Shown here: piece after piece, positions 18,910 through 28,879 of the stretch
How the letters are laid out: every line of letters starts with the position of its first letter
How positions within the stretch are numbered: the first letter of the stretch is position 1
Notes under the pieces: model-generated
What the model saw: only the letters and a program-made list of their open reading frames with translations
Databases searched by the model: none
Told to the model about the DNA's origin: nothing
DNA from: Candidatus Sodalis endolongispinus
Lineage (GTDB): Bacteria > Pseudomonadota > Gammaproteobacteria > Enterobacterales > Enterobacteriaceae
DNA: 64,000 bases
Direction: 5' to 3'
Assembly (NCBI RefSeq): GCF_018777395.1
Contig: NZ_JAFJYC010000001.1
Span: 930,001 to 994,000 of the forward strand
Translations under genes and position numbers: made by a program

Positions 18910-19227
18910 ATGCAGTGGTTCATACTCTTCGTTGCCGGCCTATTTGAAGTCATCTGGGCCATCGGGTTAAAATATACCCGCGGTTTTACCCGCCCCCTCC
19001 CCAGCCTGATGGTCCTTGGCGCCCTGTGCCTTAGCTTTCTGCTGCTCTCGTGGTCCATGAAAACCCTGCCGGCAGGCACCGCTTACGCTATATGGAGCGG
19101 TATCGGCGCCGTTGGCGCCGCGCTGGTAGGCATGAGTTTACTGGGCGAAGCGGTGACGGCCGGGCGCATTATCAGCCTGTGCCTGCTCATCGCCGGCATT
19201 GCCGGGCTGAAATACTTTACGCCTTGA
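18910..19227 (+). CDS. sugE: SugE/Gdx guanidinium exporter (SMR family)
   Basis: A 105-residue four-helix small multidrug resistance protein. The first helix carries the essential Glu13 (LFEVIWAIGLKYTRGF), followed by SFLLLSWSMKTLPAGTAYAIWSGIGAVG, the SugE-type signature, and GLKYFTP at the end. Gdx proteins exchange guanidinium for protons. The guanidine-II riboswitch candidate immediately upstream supports this role over general drug efflux. The frame is intact and full length. In E. coli sugE lies elsewhere (near frd/ampC), so the location is unusual. Confidence 0.93.
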   Translation: MQWFILFVAGLFEVIWAIGLKYTRGFTRPLPSLMVLGALCLSFLLLSWSMKTLPAGTAYAIWSGIGAVGAALVGMSLLGEAVTAGRIISLCLLIAGIAGLKYFTP

Positions 19228-19524
19228 TGCCTGCCTATCGGTCCGACGTCGAGCTGACAGGAAATAACGGCGGCAGCGCCCGCAGCAGCATAATCACATA
19301 GCGCAACGCGCGAATATCTTTTTTTGCAAATTGCGGGCTGCAGCCGTCTGAATCTATTGAATTTTTCCTGGACTCAGGAGTACATTATGCGCCGATCCTG
19401 TTACGCGTCCCCACGCGCAATACCCGGATCAGGATGCGCCGGCGGGCCGCTGTCGATGACCTCCCTTAAACCCTCTGCCACTGCAGTATCTAGGCTTGCG
19501 TGGTCATAGTAAGGAATTGGTACA
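19228..19524. other. Intergenic, no gene seen
   Basis: About 300 bp between sugE and the ypdK relic. No ribosome site with a credible frame, and no terminator with a U-tract, was seen. Confidence 0.45.
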
Positions 19525-19597
19525 GTGAAATATTTTATGATGGGAATTTCATTCATGCTGTGCTTGTGTAGGTACATTTTTCTTGTTACTGGAATAA
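19525..19597 (+). pseudogene. ypdK: ypdK small membrane peptide gene, frameshifted
   Basis: The frame starting at GTG 19525 (AAGGA upstream) begins KYFMMGISFM, matching the start of the 23-residue E. coli YpdK (MKYFFMGISFM...). After codon 15 the frame shifts near 19570; the alternative frame GTFFLLLE then stops at 19597. Read without a shift, a longer unrelated tail results. E. coli ypdK also lies next to alaC, which supports the identification. Function of YpdK is unknown. Confidence 0.6.
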
Positions 19598-19702
19598 TCA
19601 GCAAACTCGCGGCGCGGCGAAGTGCTATACCGCGAGTTTCACCCCGTGACCACGGGGTGATGATTGTCGACATCCTGCGCCGCTAGCTAGCCTTCTACGC
19701 CG

Positions 19703-20947
19703 TTAAGGCGATTTAACGGTACCCGGCTGCTTCAGCGCCGGCGTCTTAAGTACGCCGTCGGCACGAAACATGGCTTTGATACCGCGCCCCGCCTGCCGTA
19801 TGCGATCCTGATTTTCAATCAAGGCGAAGCGGACATGGGTATCGCCGTAATCGCCGAAACCGATCCACGGCGAGACGCATACTTTTGCCTCGGCCAGCAG
19901 TTTTTTCGCGAACTCAAGCGATCACAGCGCGGCGTAATGATCGGGGATTTTGGCCCAAACATACATCGATGACTTGGGGTTTTCCACCATCCAGCCCGCC
20001 TCATGCAGCCCGCGCACCAGCACATTTCGCCGCTGGCGATATTGCTCGGCGCTAGCGTGCACGCAGCTCTGGTCGCCTTCCAGCGCGGCGATAGCCGCCA
20101 CCTGCAGTGGCGTAAACGTGCCGTAATCATGGTAGCTTTTAATACGCGCCAGCGCGTTGACCAGCGCCGGATTTCCGACCATAAAACCAATACGCCAGCC
20201 GGCCATATTGTAACTTTTCGACAGTGTAAAAAATTCAACCGCGATATCTTTGGCGCCCGGTACCTGCATAACGGACTGCGCCTGCCAGCCATCATAAACA
20301 ATATCGGCATAAGCCAAGTCGTGAACCACCAACACGTTATATTGGTGCGCCAGCGCTACGACCCGCTCGAAAAAATCCAGCTCGACGCATTGGGCGGTGG
20401 GATTGGAGGGGAAGCCGAGGATCATCATCTTGGGCGTGGGAATACTTTCACGGATGGCGCGTTCCAACTCGCGGAAGAAATCTACGCCCTCAACCAGCGG
20501 CACGGAGCGCACTTGAGCACCGGCGATCACCGCGCCGTAAATATGAATGGGATAACTGGGGTTCGGCACCAGCACGGTGTCGCCGTGATCCAACGTCGCC
20601 AGCATTAAATGCGCCAGCCCCTCTTTGGAACCAATAGTGACAATCGCCTCGCTTTCCGGGTCGATGTCAACCGCATAACGATCCGCATACCAGCGAGAAA
20701 TAGCCCGGCGCAGACGCGGGATCCCGCGCGAGGTGGAGTAACCGTGGGTATCTTCCCGCTGGGCTACAGTGCATAACTTCTCCACAATATGCGGCGGTGT
20801 AGGACCGTCTGGATTGCCCATACTGAAATCAATAATATCCTCGCCGCGCCGGCGCGCAGCCATTTTCAATTCCGCGGTAATATTAAACACATAGGGAGGA
20901 AGACGTTCAATGCGCGTAAAGCGGCGTGCAGAACCGAATTCAGCCAT
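19703..20947 (-). pseudogene. alaC: alaC (yfdZ) alanine aminotransferase, nonsense codon
   Basis: A 415-codon frame matches E. coli AlaC (412 aa) throughout. It starts at ATG 20947 (MAEFGSARRFTRIERLPPYV) and includes the PLP-lysine region FFTLSKSYNMAGWRIGFMVG. One TGA (19922-19924), in the context HYAAL-stop-SLEFAKK where E. coli has Gly, removes the last 73 codons, including part of the small domain. No other lesion is seen, so the mutation is probably recent. AlaC makes alanine from pyruvate and glutamate, with partly redundant partners AlaA and AvtA elsewhere. It is divergent from ypdA, as in E. coli. Confidence 0.92.
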
Positions 20948-21724
20948 AATATCCTCTGATGACGTAAGCGCCCGGACCGTCCGAGCGACGCTGCCCCTGA
21001 GCGGGGCCATCAATGAAATTATCTCATTCGTTATCGGCTGTCGAGGGGGCAGGCACTTTTTCTGTCGCCGGCGCTTCCCAGCGCGGTTCTCTTCCGGGAG
21101 GGAGGCAGCCGAATTATGGCGGCTATTGATGCGCAGCGGCGCCGGATGGCCGACGACGCATAATAACGTCTGCAGTTAAAGCGGCAACCATCAGCGGGTT
21201 CAGCTTATGAGAAGGCGCGTTCTTGATGGCGATAACGCACAAGTGGCGGCGGGGCCAGGTCAGGTGGCGTGCGGTCAATAAACGGCGTGCGTTCAATAAG
21301 GGGCGAGCGCCGCGTTTTATTACGGTGGCAAGCGCCGCCTCCGCACTGCGCTGCATCGCAGCAGCCCCCTCACATTGCATCCCACGCAACCCATTGCATC
21401 CCATCACATATCAGGCATTTTAGGCTGTTCAGGCCATCCCTTGACGGGAAAGTAACGATATGTATAAATAAAAGAGGAAATAAAGGAAATATATTGTCAG
21501 TCCATCTCCTTTTACAGCGCATTATGGCGCGCAAACACCGAAAAACCCGCTGCAAAAATTTACTTAAATTTTTACTCAAGTTTCCTCTTTTCGACAAAAC
21601 TCTGGCGTAAAAGCGCTTTAGCTCTCTTCGATCCTAACCTTATAACCGTGACTTTGGCCTCAGTTATGGAACAGAGATCACATTTTGCCTATAGTAAGGG
21701 TCTGCCATTGGCCGGATAACCGTT
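20948..21724. other. Divergent control region between alaC and ypdA
   Basis: A 777-bp spacer, long compared with E. coli. It must hold the promoters of both genes. A short direct repeat of about 18 bp (GGCGTGCGGTCAATAAAC and GGCGTGCGTTCAATAAGG, near 21266-21301) is visible. No gene is seen. Confidence 0.5.
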
Positions 21725-23395
21725 GTGAATGAAATTTTTGAAATGTTGCTGGCGGTGTATGAACGCGCTGCGTTAATGCTCATCTGCCTATTTTTATTGA
21801 CCCGCACCCGCCGCTTCCGTCAGTTATTGCAAACCGAAGAGCATAGTCGCCAGGAACAGATGGCGGTTACCGCCATTTTCTGTCTGTTTGCGATCTTCAG
21901 TAACTATTCCGGTATCCATGTGGAAGGGTCGCTAATTAACGTTCGCATTATTGCGGTCATGTCCGGCGGCATTCTTTTTGGCCCCTGGGTCGGTATCATT
22001 ACCGGCGCAGTCGCCGGCTTGCATCGCTTCGTCATCGATATCCACGGCCCGACGTCGGTCCCCTGCCTGATTAGTAGCGTGGTGGCAGGCATCGTTTCTG
22101 GCTACATTCATTTGAGGGTCAAGAAGGAACGCCGCTGGAGCACAGGGATCCTGGGCGGTATGCTGTGCGAATCCCTCACCATGCTGCTGGTGGTGGTTTG
22201 GGCCGAACCTACGGAGCTGGGGCTGAATATTGTCGCCAAGATAGCCTTGCCGATGATTCTGGGGGCCGTTAGCATCGGTCTGATCGTGTTGCTGGTACAG
22301 GGCGTTGAAAATGAGAAAGAAGTCATTGCCGCGCGTCAGGCGAAACTGGCGCTGGACATTGCCAATAAAACCCTGCCCTACTTTCGTCATATCAATAGCG
22401 AATCCTTGACCACCGTTTGCGATATCATACGAACCGATATTAAGGCAGATGAGGTCGCCATTACTAATCAGCACCATATCCTGGCCTATGTTGGCGTGGG
22501 CGCCTAACGCTACAATATCGGCCATGAAATTATCAGCGAAACAACCCGCGAAACGATTGCCAGCGGCAAGATTACGATCAAAAACAATGACGAAGCGGAC
22601 CGCACGCCGCAAATAAACTCGCTAATCATCATCCCGTTGTGGGAGAAAGGCGTCGTCACCGGCTCGCTAAAAATCTACTATTGCCACGCTCACCAAATTA
22701 CCAACTCGCTGAAGATGATGGCGGTTGGGTTATCACAAATCATTTCGACCCAAATCGAAGTGTCGCGCATCGAGCAACTGCGGGAAATGGCCGACCGCGC
22801 CGAGCTGCGCGCGCTGCAAAGTAAAATCAATCCGCATTTCCTGTTCAATGTTTTGAACGCCATTTCCTCGTCGATACGCGTCAAGCCCGACACGGCGCGT
22901 CAGTTGATCATTAATTTGTCCCGCTATTTACGCTATAACCTGGAATTGAACGACGAACAAATCGACATCAAAAAAGAGCTGTATCAAATTCAGGACTATA
23001 TCGCCATCGAGCAGGCGAGCTTTGGCAGTAAACTCACCGTCATCTACGATATTGACGAGGAATTATCGTTTACGCTCCCCAGTCTGCTCATTCAGCCGTT
23101 GGTGGAAAACGCCATCGTCCACGGTATTCAGCCGTGCCGCGGTAATGGTGTCGTGGTTATCGCCATCAAAGCCGAGGGCGAGCGTATTCGAGTTTCCGAC
23201 ACCGGCAGCGGCATCAGCGAGGCGGTGATTGAGCAGGTACGACGCAAAGAACTGCCGTCGCGGCGTATCGGGTTATTAAATGTGCACCAGCGGGTAGCAC
23301 TGTTATACGGAGAAGATTTACACATTCGTCGCCGGGAGCCCGGCACGGAAATTTGGTTTTACTTGACCCCCGGCGGCCGCAAACAGGCCGCCTGA
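21725..23395 (+). pseudogene. ypdA: ypdA (pyrS) sensor histidine kinase, nonsense codon 261
   Basis: A frame of 557 codons aligns with E. coli YpdA (565 aa), the membrane sensor kinase of the YpdA/YpdB pyruvate-sensing pair. The 5TM-Lyt sensor ([20 protein letters not shown]) and GAF-like region come first. TAA at 22505-22507, after [11 protein letters not shown], interrupts the frame. In the same frame the GAF end, the phospho-acceptor His region ([20 protein letters not shown]) and the ATP-binding domain ([12 protein letters not shown]) follow. The start is GTG 21725. With the single stop, membrane sensor and kinase cannot be made as one chain. Confidence 0.92.
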
Positions 23396-23432
23396 GGTAA
23401 GCAACCTTGCCGCGGTTGATAAGCGAGACAGA

Positions 23433-24161
23433 ATGAAAGCCATTATTGTTGAAGACGAGTTTCTGGCTCAGGAAGAGTTGCGCTATTTGGTGGAAAAACA
23501 CAGCCGCCTGGACATTGTCGCCACGTTTGACGATGAGTTGGATGTACTGCGTTATTTGCAAAATCATGAAGTGGATGTGGTGTTTCTGGATATCAATATT
23601 CCGTCGCTGGACGGTGTTTTATTGGCCCAGAGCATCAGCAAATTCGTGCGCCGACCGGCGATCATTTTCATTACCGCTTATAAGGAACATGCGGTGGCGG
23701 CGTTTGAGCTGGAAGCGTTCGACTATATTCTCAAGCCCTACCACGAACAGCGTATTGTCACCATGCTGCATAAGCTTGAGGCCCACGGACGCCTGACGGC
23801 GGCGGCGCTTAATAACCAAGGTCCCCGCGCCACTCACACGGTCAATTTGATGAAAGATGAACGCATCATCGTCACCGACATTAATAATCTTTACTATGCC
23901 GTCGCCCAGGAAAAGGTGACGCAGGTTTATACGCGCCGCGATGTGTATACCATGCCGATAGCGATAACCGAATTTTGCGCCCGTTTGCCGGAAGAGGTCT
24001 TTTTCCGCTGCAACCGCTCTTATGTCGTCAACAGGGAGAAGATCCGCGAAATAGTGCCCTGGTTTAATAACACCTATCTGTTACGCCTCAACGATGTAGA
24101 CTTTGAGGTGCCGGTCAGCCGCGGTAAGGTGAAAGCCTTTCGCCTGATGATGGGACTGTAA
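23433..24161 (+). CDS. ypdB: YpdB (PyrR) LytTR-type response regulator
   Basis: A 242-residue protein matching E. coli YpdB (244 aa). The receiver domain has acidic residues VEDEFLAQEELR and phospho-acceptor Asp in VDVVFLDINIPSLDG, with Lys in ILKPY. The C-terminal LytTR DNA-binding domain contains FFRCNRSYVVNREKIREIVPWFNNTYLLRL. In E. coli phosphorylated YpdB activates yhjX in response to pyruvate. The gene follows ypdA by 37 bp. The regulator is intact while its kinase has a nonsense codon, so it is an orphan unless cross-phosphorylated. Confidence 0.93.
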   Translation: MKAIIVEDEFLAQEELRYLVEKHSRLDIVATFDDELDVLRYLQNHEVDVVFLDINIPSLDGVLLAQSISKFVRRPAIIFITAYKEHAVAAFELEAFDYILKPYHEQRIVTMLHKLEAHGRLTAAALNNQGPRATHTVNLMKDERIIVTDINNLYYAVAQEKVTQVYTRRDVYTMPIAITEFCARLPEEVFFRCNRSYVVNREKIREIVPWFNNTYLLRLNDVDFEVPVSRGKVKAFRLMMGL

Positions 24162-24284
24162 AGACGTGGGAATAAAGGAGATGGCAATCGTGGCGCCTGC
24201 GACAGACGCAGGAAACGACTCGCGATTGCCGGACCCGACGCGGCGCGGTATCATTGCCCGCGGCGCGTCAAAGGCGGCGTGCTG

Positions 24285-25250
24285 CTAAAGCTTATGGCCC
24301 ATCAGCTGGCGGATGTGGGCACCGGCGCCAAGCAGTCCGGGCTGCTCATGGCGAATTAAATACACCGGTATATCCAGCAAATAGTCTTTGAACCGCCCTT
24401 TATCTTCAAACGCTGCGCGAAAACCCGAGGCGCGAAAGAAATCCAGGAAGCGCGGCACAATGCCGCCGGCGATATACACGCCGCCGAAGGTGCCCATATT
24501 CAGCGCCAGATTACCGCCGAAACGACCCATCAGCACGCAAAACAACGACAGCGCGCGGCGGCTGTCGATACAGCTGTCGGCCAATGCCTGTTCGGTCACC
24601 TGCTTCGGCTGCAGATTTTCTGGCAACCGGCCGTCCGCCTTGACGATAGCGCGGCACAAATTAACCAGCCCCGGGCCAGATAAAACCCGCTCGGCGGAAA
24701 CGTGTCCCAACTCTGCACGCAGCACCGACAAAATATTGTCTTCTTCTTCGCTGTTGGGGGCAAAGTCCACATGGCCGCCCTCGCCCGGCAAGCTGATCCA
24801 GCGATTATCAACCTGGATCAAATGGCTGACGCCCAGCCCCGTGCCCGCGCCGTAAATGGCAACCGGCTTGCCGGCAATCGCTTTACCGCCGCCGAACTGA
24901 ATGACATCCTCTTCGCCCAGCATCGGGATAGCCATCGACACTGCGGTAAAGTCGTTAATGACTTCGAGCTGATTCAACCCCAGACTGGCCTTCATTGCCT
25001 GAATCGAGAACGCCCAGGAATGGTTGGTCATTTCAACCCAGTCGTCGGTGATCGGGCAGGCGATGGCGATACAGGCCTCTTTAACGGAGACTTTCTGGCC
25101 GGCCAAATAATGGCGGATCACCCGTTCCAAGGTGTCATAATCATCGCCGGAATAGGTGTGAATGTGGGAGATCTCCCCCGTATCCACATCGCACAGCGCC
25201 AATCGGGCGTTGGTCCCGCCAACATCGCCGACCAGGACATAATTTGTCAT
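24285..25250 (-). CDS. glk: Glucokinase
   Basis: A 321-residue protein, the same length as E. coli Glk. It has the phosphate-binding [11 protein letters not shown] near the start, the catalytic-Asp region [12 protein letters not shown], the glucose site [12 protein letters not shown] and [16 protein letters not shown]. It phosphorylates free glucose to glucose-6-phosphate. I chose ATG 25250 ([12 protein letters not shown]), matching the family start, over an in-frame codon 42 bp upstream. The frame is intact. It lies downstream of ypdB on the opposite strand, as in the E. coli neighbourhood. Confidence 0.95.
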   Translation of the reverse strand: MTNYVLVGDVGGTNARLALCDVDTGEISHIHTYSGDDYDTLERVIRHYLAGQKVSVKEACIAIACPITDDWVEMTNHSWAFSIQAMKASLGLNQLEVINDFTAVSMAIPMLGEEDVIQFGGGKAIAGKPVAIYGAGTGLGVSHLIQVDNRWISLPGEGGHVDFAPNSEEEDNILSVLRAELGHVSAERVLSGPGLVNLCRAIVKADGRLPENLQPKQVTEQALADSCIDSRRALSLFCVLMGRFGGNLALNMGTFGGVYIAGGIVPRFLDFFRASGFRAAFEDKGRFKDYLLDIPVYLIRHEQPGLLGAGAHIRQLMGHKL

Positions 25251-25416
25251 TCGTTTCATGCTCCACTGACTCATCCGCTTGCCGGCAGGCATTAACCGGA
25301 TAACAAGCTTAAATAATTCTTAATAATACAATTATAACATCTATATCTTTCATTGCTATAAGCAAGATAAGCATTTAGGAATGCCGGCAATACCCTTCTT
25401 GCCGCCTGCCGCCCCG

Positions 25417-26109
25417 CTAATCCAGCGCAAAATCTACCGCCGCCGCCGCATGGATCTCTGTGGTGTCAAAGAGCGGCACCGACACCTGGTCCTGGCTGAG
25501 CAACAAGCCGATTTCCGTGCACCCCAACACAATAGCGTCCACGCCTTCAAACTGCAGTCCGGAGATAATCTGGTTGAACGCCCGTCGGGAATCGTCACGT
25601 AGTATCCCCAGGCAGAGTTCGTTGAAAATAATATCGTGCACCCGCTGTCGCTCGGCGGAACCCGGAACGACCACCTCCAGCCCGTGCGGCGCCGACAGAC
25701 GGTCACGATAAAAGGCCTCCTCCATCGTAAAGCGGGTGCCCAGCAGACCGACCCGCCGTACCCCCGCGCGGTGGAGGCACTCGGCGGTGGCATCCGCGAT
25801 GTGCAGCAGCGGCAGCGGGCAGCGCTGTGCAATCTGATCGGCCACTTTATGCATGGTATTGGTACACAGTATAATGCCCTGCGCGCCGGCCTGCTCTAGC
25901 GCCAGCGCACGTTCACCGAGCACGTCCGCAGCCTCCTGCCAGGCACCTGCGGACTGCATGCGGGCGATATCGGCGAAATCCACGCTCGCCAGCAGCAAGG
26001 AAGCGGAATGCAAGCCGCCCAGGCGGGCGCTGACGCCCTGATTGATTAGCCGGTAATACGGTACGGTGGATTCCCAACTCATGCCGCCTAGCAATCCTAA
26101 TGTTTTCAT
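25417..26109 (-). CDS. ygeA: Aspartate/glutamate racemase-family amino-acid racemase (YgeA)
   Basis: A 230-residue protein of the same length as E. coli YgeA, which racemises homoserine and several other amino acids without PLP. Both catalytic cysteines are present (ILCTNTMH near residue 83 and VLGCTEIGLLL near residue 196), with the N-terminal KTLGLLGGMSWEST motif. The frame is intact, with a promoter region shared with the divergent aldo/keto reductase gene. Its position between glk and mntH differs from E. coli, where it neighbours lysA-araE. Confidence 0.9.
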   Translation of the reverse strand: MKTLGLLGGMSWESTVPYYRLINQGVSARLGGLHSASLLLASVDFADIARMQSAGAWQEAADVLGERALALEQAGAQGIILCTNTMHKVADQIAQRCPLPLLHIADATAECLHRAGVRRVGLLGTRFTMEEAFYRDRLSAPHGLEVVVPGSAERQRVHDIIFNELCLGILRDDSRRAFNQIISGLQFEGVDAIVLGCTEIGLLLSQDQVSVPLFDTTEIHAAAAVDFALD

Positions 26110-26286
26110 TCTTTTTCCTCAGGCGTGCGTCACCGTGGTAAAATTAACAGGATATTAACATTTTACGCGCGCGGATAAACCTTGTGTTATTCACTGCTCT
26201 CTATAAAGATACCTGCTGGCGCACCATTAGCCCACGTCATTCTGACGTCTTTTCATCACATTTTTGGCCAACAGTAAGGAACCTCT

Positions 26287-27265
26287 ATGGTATATCAGGC
26301 CAGCCCGTCCCGTTACGAAACAATGGAATATCGCCGCTGCGGCAACAGCGGGCTGAAACTGCCGGCGGTCTCGCTGGGGCTTTGGCACAATTTTGGCGAT
26401 GCGACATTGCTGGACACCAGCCGTCACATGCTGCGTCATGCCTTCGATCTGGGTATTACCCATTTCGATCTTGCCAATAATTATGGTCCACCCCCGGGAT
26501 CGGCGGAGGAAAATTTTGGTCGGCTTCTGCGCGAAGACTTTACGCCTTATCGAGACGAATTGATTATCTCCACCAAGGCGGGTTACACCATGTGGCAGGG
26601 GCCCTATGGCGATTGGGGATCAAAAAAATACCTGGTGGCCAGCCTGAATCAGAGCTTGAAACTTTTGGGTCTGGACTATGTGGATATTTTCTATCATCAC
26701 CGGCCAGACTTGGACACGCCGCTGGAAGAAACCATGGCCGCGCTCGACCTTCTGGTGCGCCAGGGTAAGGCGCTGTATATCGGGCTGTCGAATTACCCCG
26801 CGCCGCTGGCGGAACAGGCGTTTCATCTTTTGCGCGAATTGGGTACCCCCTGCCTTATCCATCAGCCGAAATATTCCCTGTTTGAACGGTGGGTAGAGCC
26901 GCAGCTATTATCCAGTCTGGACAACCACGGCGTCGGCGCGATAGCCTTTTCGCCGCTGGCAGGCGGGGTTCTGACCGATCGCTATCTCAACGGGATACCA
27001 GAAGACTCGCGTGCCGCCAGCCAGAGCGTATTTCTCTCCGATGCGCAGTTGACCGAGGAAAAAATGGCGAAAGTCCGTCGTCTCAACGCAATTGCCGTCG
27101 CGCGCGGACAAAAATTGGCGCAAATGGCGCTGGCATGGGTGTTGCGCGGCGATCGCGTGACATCAGTGCTGATAGACAGCGCAGATTGACGATGCGGTCG
27201 CCATGCTGGCCAATCGGCAGTTCAGCGAGCGGGAGCTGGCCGACATCGACGCCATCCTGGCCTGA
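26287..27265 (+). pseudogene. yghZ: yghZ (gpr) aldo/keto reductase with frameshifted C-terminus
   Basis: The first 297 or so residues match E. coli YghZ, an L-glyceraldehyde-3-phosphate reductase. Present are THFDLANNYGPPPGSAEENFG (catalytic Asp and Tyr), STKAGYTMW (Lys), and the family's NADP-site end VTSVLI. There the frame is broken by a small deletion near 27170-27180 that removes part of GASRAEQ, the phosphate-binding turn, and gives a premature stop at 27189. The remaining tail (QIDDAVAMLANRQFSERELADIDAILA) is legible in another frame to 27265. The NADP phosphate contact is lost, so activity is doubtful. Confidence 0.88.
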
Positions 27266-27266
27266 G

Positions 27267-28499
27267 TCAATACCCCATGGCGGTGCCGATCAGTAAGTAA
27301 ATATTCAGCGTGACGACCACCGCCACAATCAGCCAGCCCAGCGCCTTAATCAGCGGCGTGTTGACCAATTCGTTCATTAATTGGCGATTACCGGTGAACA
27401 CCAATAGCGGCGCCATCGCGACGCCGAAGCTGAGCAGCACCTTACTCATCACCAGGATGCGCGTCGGATCCAGACCCAGCATGATAACCACGAATGACGG
27501 CAGCATCGTTATCACCCGCCGCAGCAGCAGCGGAATATGGAAATGCACGAATCCTTGCATAACCACCTGCCCGGCCATGGTGCCCACCACCGTGGAGGAC
27601 AACCCCGCCGCAACCAGACTCAAGCCGAACACCGTGGCGGCAGTATGGTTGAGTAACGGCGACAGCGTCAGATAGGCTTCATCCAAATCAGCAATACCGG
27701 TATGACCGCTGAAATGGAATGCCGCCGCCGCCTTTGCCATCATCGCCAAATTGACAAAGCCGGCGATGGTCATGGCGATCGCCACATCCAATTTGGTGGA
27801 GGAATAACGCTCGGCGCGACTCCCTACCCGCCCGTTCTGGGTCAGCGAAGAGTGCAGATAGATGACGTGCGTCATGATGGTGACGCCCAGTACGCCGGCG
27901 GCCAAAAATACCGCTTCACCGTTGGGTAGCGTTGGCCAGAGCATACCGGCGCCCAATTCGCTTATCACCGGACGAGAATAAAACAACTCGGCGATATAGG
28001 CGGCGTCGACAAATAACAGCAGGCCACCGATAACCACTTCCAGCGGTTTTTGTCCACGGTTTTGCAACATTAAAATCAGAAAGGTAACGACGCCGGTGAT
28101 TATCGCGCCCTGCAGCAGCGACACTCCCAGCAACATTTTAAAGCCGATGGCGGCGCCAATAAATTCCGTCAGGTCGGTCGCCATCGCGATAATTTCGGCC
28201 TGCACCCAGTAGGCCCACACCGCCGGACGGGGAAAACGATCGCGAATATGCTCAGCTAAATTCTTGCCGGTGGCGATACCCAATTTGGCGGACAACAGCT
28301 GAATCAACATGGCCATAATATTGGCCCATACCACTACCCATAGCAGGCGGTAGCCGAAACTGGCGCCGGCTTGAATATTGGTGGCGAAATTGCCGGGATC
28401 GATATAGCCAATATCGGCGATGAAAGCCGGTCCGAGTAAGGAAAGCTTTACTCTTCTCGCTGCACGATTGGCGTTATCCGCAGCACGGCTGTCCACCAT
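27267..28499 (-). CDS. mntH: Nramp manganese/iron transporter MntH with altered motifs
   Basis: A 410-residue, 11-helix H+/metal symporter similar to E. coli MntH (412 aa). The TM1 metal site DPGN is intact ([15 protein letters not shown]). The TM6 motif MPH has become MTH ([13 protein letters not shown]), FIAAIGY has become FIADIGY, FVAAAY has become FVDAAY, and two residues are missing from [14 protein letters not shown]. These changes at conserved membrane positions suggest relaxed selection despite the open frame. I chose ATG 28499, with AAGGG upstream. A Fur box lies 48-60 bp upstream. Confidence 0.9.
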   Translation of the reverse strand: MVDSRAADNANRAARRVKLSLLGPAFIADIGYIDPGNFATNIQAGASFGYRLLWVVVWANIMAMLIQLLSAKLGIATGKNLAEHIRDRFPRPAVWAYWVQAEIIAMATDLTEFIGAAIGFKMLLGVSLLQGAIITGVVTFLILMLQNRGQKPLEVVIGGLLLFVDAAYIAELFYSRPVISELGAGMLWPTLPNGEAVFLAAGVLGVTIMTHVIYLHSSLTQNGRVGSRAERYSSTKLDVAIAMTIAGFVNLAMMAKAAAAFHFSGHTGIADLDEAYLTLSPLLNHTAATVFGLSLVAAGLSSTVVGTMAGQVVMQGFVHFHIPLLLRRVITMLPSFVVIMLGLDPTRILVMSKVLLSFGVAMAPLLVFTGNRQLMNELVNTPLIKALGWLIVAVVVTLNIYLLIGTAMGY

Positions 28500-28546
28500 A
28501 GCAATAACCCTTATCAACTCACATGTTTATGAAATAGTATACAAAT

Positions 28547-28559
28547 GATAATGATTATC
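28547..28559. promoter_or_regulatory. Fur-box core upstream of mntH
   Basis: GATAATGATTATC is a 13-bp palindromic core identical to the centre of the enterobacterial Fur consensus, embedded in AAATGATAATGATTATCAAG. E. coli mntH is repressed by Fur with iron and by MntR with manganese. No clear MntR site was identified. Confidence 0.8.
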
Positions 28560-28680
28560 AAGTGCACTGAAAGCGATTCTGCTTATCTCTACGATAGCAG
28601 CCAGGAATGCATAATCTGTGCGCGCGGTGGGACGGCCCGGACTCGGCGACGTTTCACCCTAACGGCCAAAAATATAGCAC

Positions 28681-28714
28681 AGGCTAAGTTTTAGCCTAGC
28701 ATAGAACTTAGCCT
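28681..28714. promoter_or_regulatory. Perfect 10-bp inverted repeat between mntH and nupC
   Basis: AGGCTAAGTT and AACTTAGCCT are separated by 14 nt, about 165 bp ahead of nupC. It is not followed by a U-tract, so an operator or structured leader is as likely as a terminator. No known binding consensus was matched. Confidence 0.45.
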
Positions 28715-28879
28715 TTCGACGCTCATTTTCAATCCCAATGCATAAATTTCCCGCCGTGGGGTGGGTTATCACACCACAGAGAGAGGATTTTGCTATATTT
28801 GCAACTTAGAACTCGTTTTTAGCTGCACCGTTACATAGAATAAGCGGCGAATTCTGCCTGCCTCATTTTTGGAGCAACT

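Noticed and set aside
19819..20310. 163-codon minus-strand ORF inside alaC
   Set aside because: It is an alternative frame of the alaC gene, whose own frame matches the aminotransferase family throughout.
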